From contig DS990260.1 in the NCBI GenBank assembly GCA_000155435.1, forward strand, positions 557,004-621,003: 64,000 nucleotides of DNA. Reading direction: 5' to 3'. The notes beneath the pieces are model-generated. The model ran no database searches, had not been told where the DNA came from, and saw only the letters and a list, made by a program, of their open reading frames with translations. Both the position numbers and the translations under genes were made by a program. This stretch comes from Clostridiales bacterium 1_7_47FAA (lineage in GTDB: Bacteria; Bacillota; Clostridia; Lachnospirales; Lachnospiraceae). This document shows positions 59,386 through 64,000 of the stretch, one piece after another. Each line of letters starts with the position of its first letter. Position 1 is the first letter of the stretch.

Positions 59386-60813
59386 TTATTGTTTGGAAAG
59401 CCCGGCTCCATTGGTTCGGATGATTTCCTTGAACCAGTAAAAGGATTCCTTGGCATAGCGTTCCCCTGTCCCGCTTCCGTCGTCATCCTGGTCCACGTAG
59501 ATAAAACCATAGCGCTTCTTCATCTCCCCCGTGGTGGCGGAAACCAGGTCAACAGGCCCCCACATCAGATAACCGAAGCATTCCACATCATCTTCCTCCA
59601 CCGCCAGCCGCAGCTGCTCCAGATGAAGCTTCAGATACTCAATCCGATAGCTGTCATCCACGGTCTTGTCTTCCTTTAAGATATCCACTGCGCCTAACCC
59701 GTTCTCGGTGACAATCAGCGGCTTTCCGTATTTCCTGTATACTGCATTCAGGAGATAGCGCAGTCCTTTGGGGTCAATGGCCCAGCCCCACCTGCTCTGC
59801 TCCAGGTATGGGTTCTGTACGCCGCCAAACAGGGTTTCCTCACCGCTTTCCCCATCGTGGTGGCCCACGCTTGAGGAGTAGTAGTTTACACCGATGAAAT
59901 CAATGGTTCCATTCTTAAAGCTTTCCGCGTCCTCCTCAACGCCTTCCGGCACAATGCCCATCTTCTCATATTCCTTCAGCTTGTAGCGCGGAAAGCATCC
60001 CATGCACATGGCGTCCACCTGATAGAAGTCCCTATACATCTCCCGGAAGGCCTGGAACGCATTCTCAGGCTTACAATTGTAGGCATAGACGGGCTGAAGC
60101 CCGAATACGCATCCTATCTGGTTTTCCGGGTCTATACGGTGCCCAAGTTCCACTGCCCTCACGCCTGCCGCCGTCATATTATACCCTACTGCCGCCAGTG
60201 TCCTGGCAGGATCCTCCATCTCTGAAAACTTCAGCCCCGCTATCATATAGGTAAAGATATCCGATGCTTCGGTCGCCGGGTCAATGTGGTTCATCTCATT
60301 GAATGTGACCCAGTACCTTACCTTTCCCTTCAGCGCCCGGAACATGGTCTCACAGTATCTCAGATAAAAACCGATTAGCTTCCTGTTGGTCCAGGAACCG
60401 TACCCCGTCACCAGATGATACGGCATTTCAAAATGATACAGCGTCACAATGGGTTCAATCCCATTGGCAAGCAGTTCGTCCACCACATCCGTGTAATAGC
60501 GGATACCTTCCTGATTCGGCGCTTCCTCATCCCCCATGGGATAGATCCTGGACCAGTCCACAGAGATGCGCAGGGCCTTAAATCCCATCTGCGAAAATAA
60601 TCCGATATCCTCCCTGTAGCGGTGATAAAAATCAATTCCCCTGTGGGATGGATAATATTTCCCGTCCTCAATTTCCTTACAGATTTCCCTTGGGACTTCG
60701 TGGGAGCCGCTGGTCACCAGATCCATGATTGCAACTCCCTTTCCGCCCTCCTGCCATGCTCCCTCGCACTGATGGGCCGCAATGCTGCCTCCCCATAAAA
60801 AGTCATCTCTCAT
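59386..60813 (-). CDS. GH1 6-phospho-beta-glucosidase, second copy
   Basis: This 475-residue enzyme has the N-terminal DFLWGGSIAAHQCEGAW, the acid/base region VTFNEMNHI and the nucleophile TENGLGAVD. ATG 60813 follows AAAGGAG. It lies 23 bases after the EIIBCA gene, so the substrate should be the phosphorylated glucoside delivered by that PTS. It is only moderately similar to the other GH1 enzyme (29804-31261). Confidence 0.93.
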   Translation of the reverse strand: MRDDFLWGGSIAAHQCEGAWQEGGKGVAIMDLVTSGSHEVPREICKEIEDGKYYPSHRGIDFYHRYREDIGLFSQMGFKALRISVDWSRIYPMGDEEAPNQEGIRYYTDVVDELLANGIEPIVTLYHFEMPYHLVTGYGSWTNRKLIGFYLRYCETMFRALKGKVRYWVTFNEMNHIDPATEASDIFTYMIAGLKFSEMEDPARTLAAVGYNMTAAGVRAVELGHRIDPENQIGCVFGLQPVYAYNCKPENAFQAFREMYRDFYQVDAMCMGCFPRYKLKEYEKMGIVPEGVEEDAESFKNGTIDFIGVNYYSSSVGHHDGESGEETLFGGVQNPYLEQSRWGWAIDPKGLRYLLNAVYRKYGKPLIVTENGLGAVDILKEDKTVDDSYRIEYLKLHLEQLRLAVEEDDVECFGYLMWGPVDLVSATTGEMKKRYGFIYVDQDDDGSGTGERYAKESFYWFKEIIRTNGAGLSKQ

Positions 60814-60836
60814 CCTTATCTGCTCCTTTAAACACT

Positions 60837-63610
<2,774 letters not shown>

Positions 63611-63628
63611 AATAAATCCTCCTTTCCA

Positions 63629-63682
63629 GAAAAAAAAACTCAAACTACACGGAAAATAAAAATTTTCAGTGTAATCTGAGTT
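63629..63682 (-). terminator. Leader terminator of the bgl operon
   Basis: On the minus strand AACTCAGATTACACTGAAAA pairs with TTTTCCGTGTAGTTTGAGTT around a short loop, followed by a T8-9 run. Its 5' arm overlaps the RAT, as needed for antitermination. Confidence 0.85.
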
Positions 63683-63707
63683 CTGCCTGCGTACCAGTAA
63701 CATACTC
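63678..63707 (-). promoter_or_regulatory. Ribonucleic antiterminator (RAT) for BglG
   Basis: A 30-nt element reading GAGTATGTTACTGGTACGCA then GGCAGAACTC, with the GTTACTG and GCAGGCA core of known RATs. It overlaps the terminator, so the two structures exclude each other. Confidence 0.85.
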
Positions 63708-63763
63708 ACTTCGTGACTCCCTAGTCACATAAGTTTTCTTTTCTAAGTTTTTCTCTGATTTTT

Positions 63764-63792
63764 ATTCTATATAATAATTCTCACAATGTCAA
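63764..63792 (-). promoter_or_regulatory. Promoter of the bglG operon
   Basis: Minus-strand TTGACA (63787-63792), 17-bp spacer, TAGAAT (63764-63769). A GTGACT-CCCT-AGTCAC hairpin (63715-63730) lies in the leader before the RAT. Confidence 0.75.
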
Positions 63793-63861
63793 GCCCTATT
63801 TTCAATTAAATTTATGGAATATTTACAGTACCTGAAAAGCTGGCTTAGGCAAGTCCGCCTG

Positions 63862-64000
63862 TCATTCATCAAATATGCTGACAATCTCCCCCTTCAGTAT
63901 CCGGTTCATATTCTTAACCGCGCAGAAATTGCCGCACATGGAGCAGGTGTCCTCTTTCTCCGGCTTTGCGGACGCCCTGTACCTCCTGGCCTTTTCCGGG
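63862..64000 (-). CDS. thiC: Phosphomethylpyrimidine synthase ThiC, C-terminal end only
   Basis: The frame runs in from the right edge and ends at TGA 63862. The last 46 codons read [33 protein letters not shown], where CSMCGNFC is the iron-sulfur cysteine motif of ThiC. The enzyme makes the thiamine pyrimidine; the rest of the gene is outside the window. Confidence 0.85.
   Translation of the reverse strand, partial: PEKARRYRASAKPEKEDTCSMCGNFCAVKNMNRILKGEIVSIFDE

Overview
The window looks like chromosomal DNA from a gut-type, amino-acid-fermenting Lachnospiraceae in the Enterocloster / Clostridium bolteae-clostridioforme neighbourhood. That placement is an inference from protein style, moderately GC-rich codon use with strong AGGAGG ribosome sites, Stickland glycine reductase, many sugar PTS/ABC systems and Lachnospiraceae-type hypothetical proteins. 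No phage, insertion sequence, CRISPR array or rRNA was seen.

Left part (1-23800). After an exported repeat-domain protein and its ABC ATPase comes a selenium island of about 19 kb, almost all on the minus strand. A GrdX/TetR pair (22756-21658) precedes a component-B operon (grdE, selenoprotein grdB, a YkvI-type transporter, an orphan YcbB-type response regulator). selD, itself a selenoprotein gene, reads the other way. Then follow trxB, a second operon trxA - grdA (selenoprotein) - grdCD (components C-beta and C-alpha fused in one protein), two tandem tRNA-Sec genes, selA, selB, and a selenium-handling tail (cysteine desulfurase-like protein, YedE transporter, TusA-like protein, DUF3343). The three selenoprotein genes contain in-frame TGA codons (GrdA Sec44, GrdB Sec350, SelD Sec16) that split them in ordinary ORF calling. 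An ATCGCGAT-centred palindrome occurs at the promoters of both grd operons and is the probable operator of the adjacent TetR protein.

Middle part (22900-39600). DegV with a palindromic operator on its promoter; a 1739-residue DUF4132-type protein with a 139-residue partner; a beta-glucoside PTS plus GH1 pair; an unrecognised 257-residue protein; an S41-like secreted protease; a BlaI/BlaR1 pair with visible operators; and a Tag - DUF3795 - VIT1 cluster.

Right part (39700-64000). An alpha-galactoside operon (lipoprotein, two permeases, GH36, GH13) with a divergent AraC regulator; a HAD phosphatase; a Tet(M)-like GTPase fused to a Rae1/YacP NYN nuclease; an ECF sigma/anti-sigma pair; a secreted wall-binding-like protein; a GGDEF-EAL protein; a K+-dependent membrane pyrophosphatase; and a BglG-controlled beta-glucoside operon with a readable RAT/terminator leader, followed by the 3' end of thiC.

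A cross-cutting oddity is the number of short in-frame tandem DNA repeats (15, 21, 30 or 39 bp units) at linkers or termini of unrelated proteins: SelA, GrdCD, EIIBC, BlaR1, GH13, the exported COG1361-like protein, and just past the GH1 stop codon.
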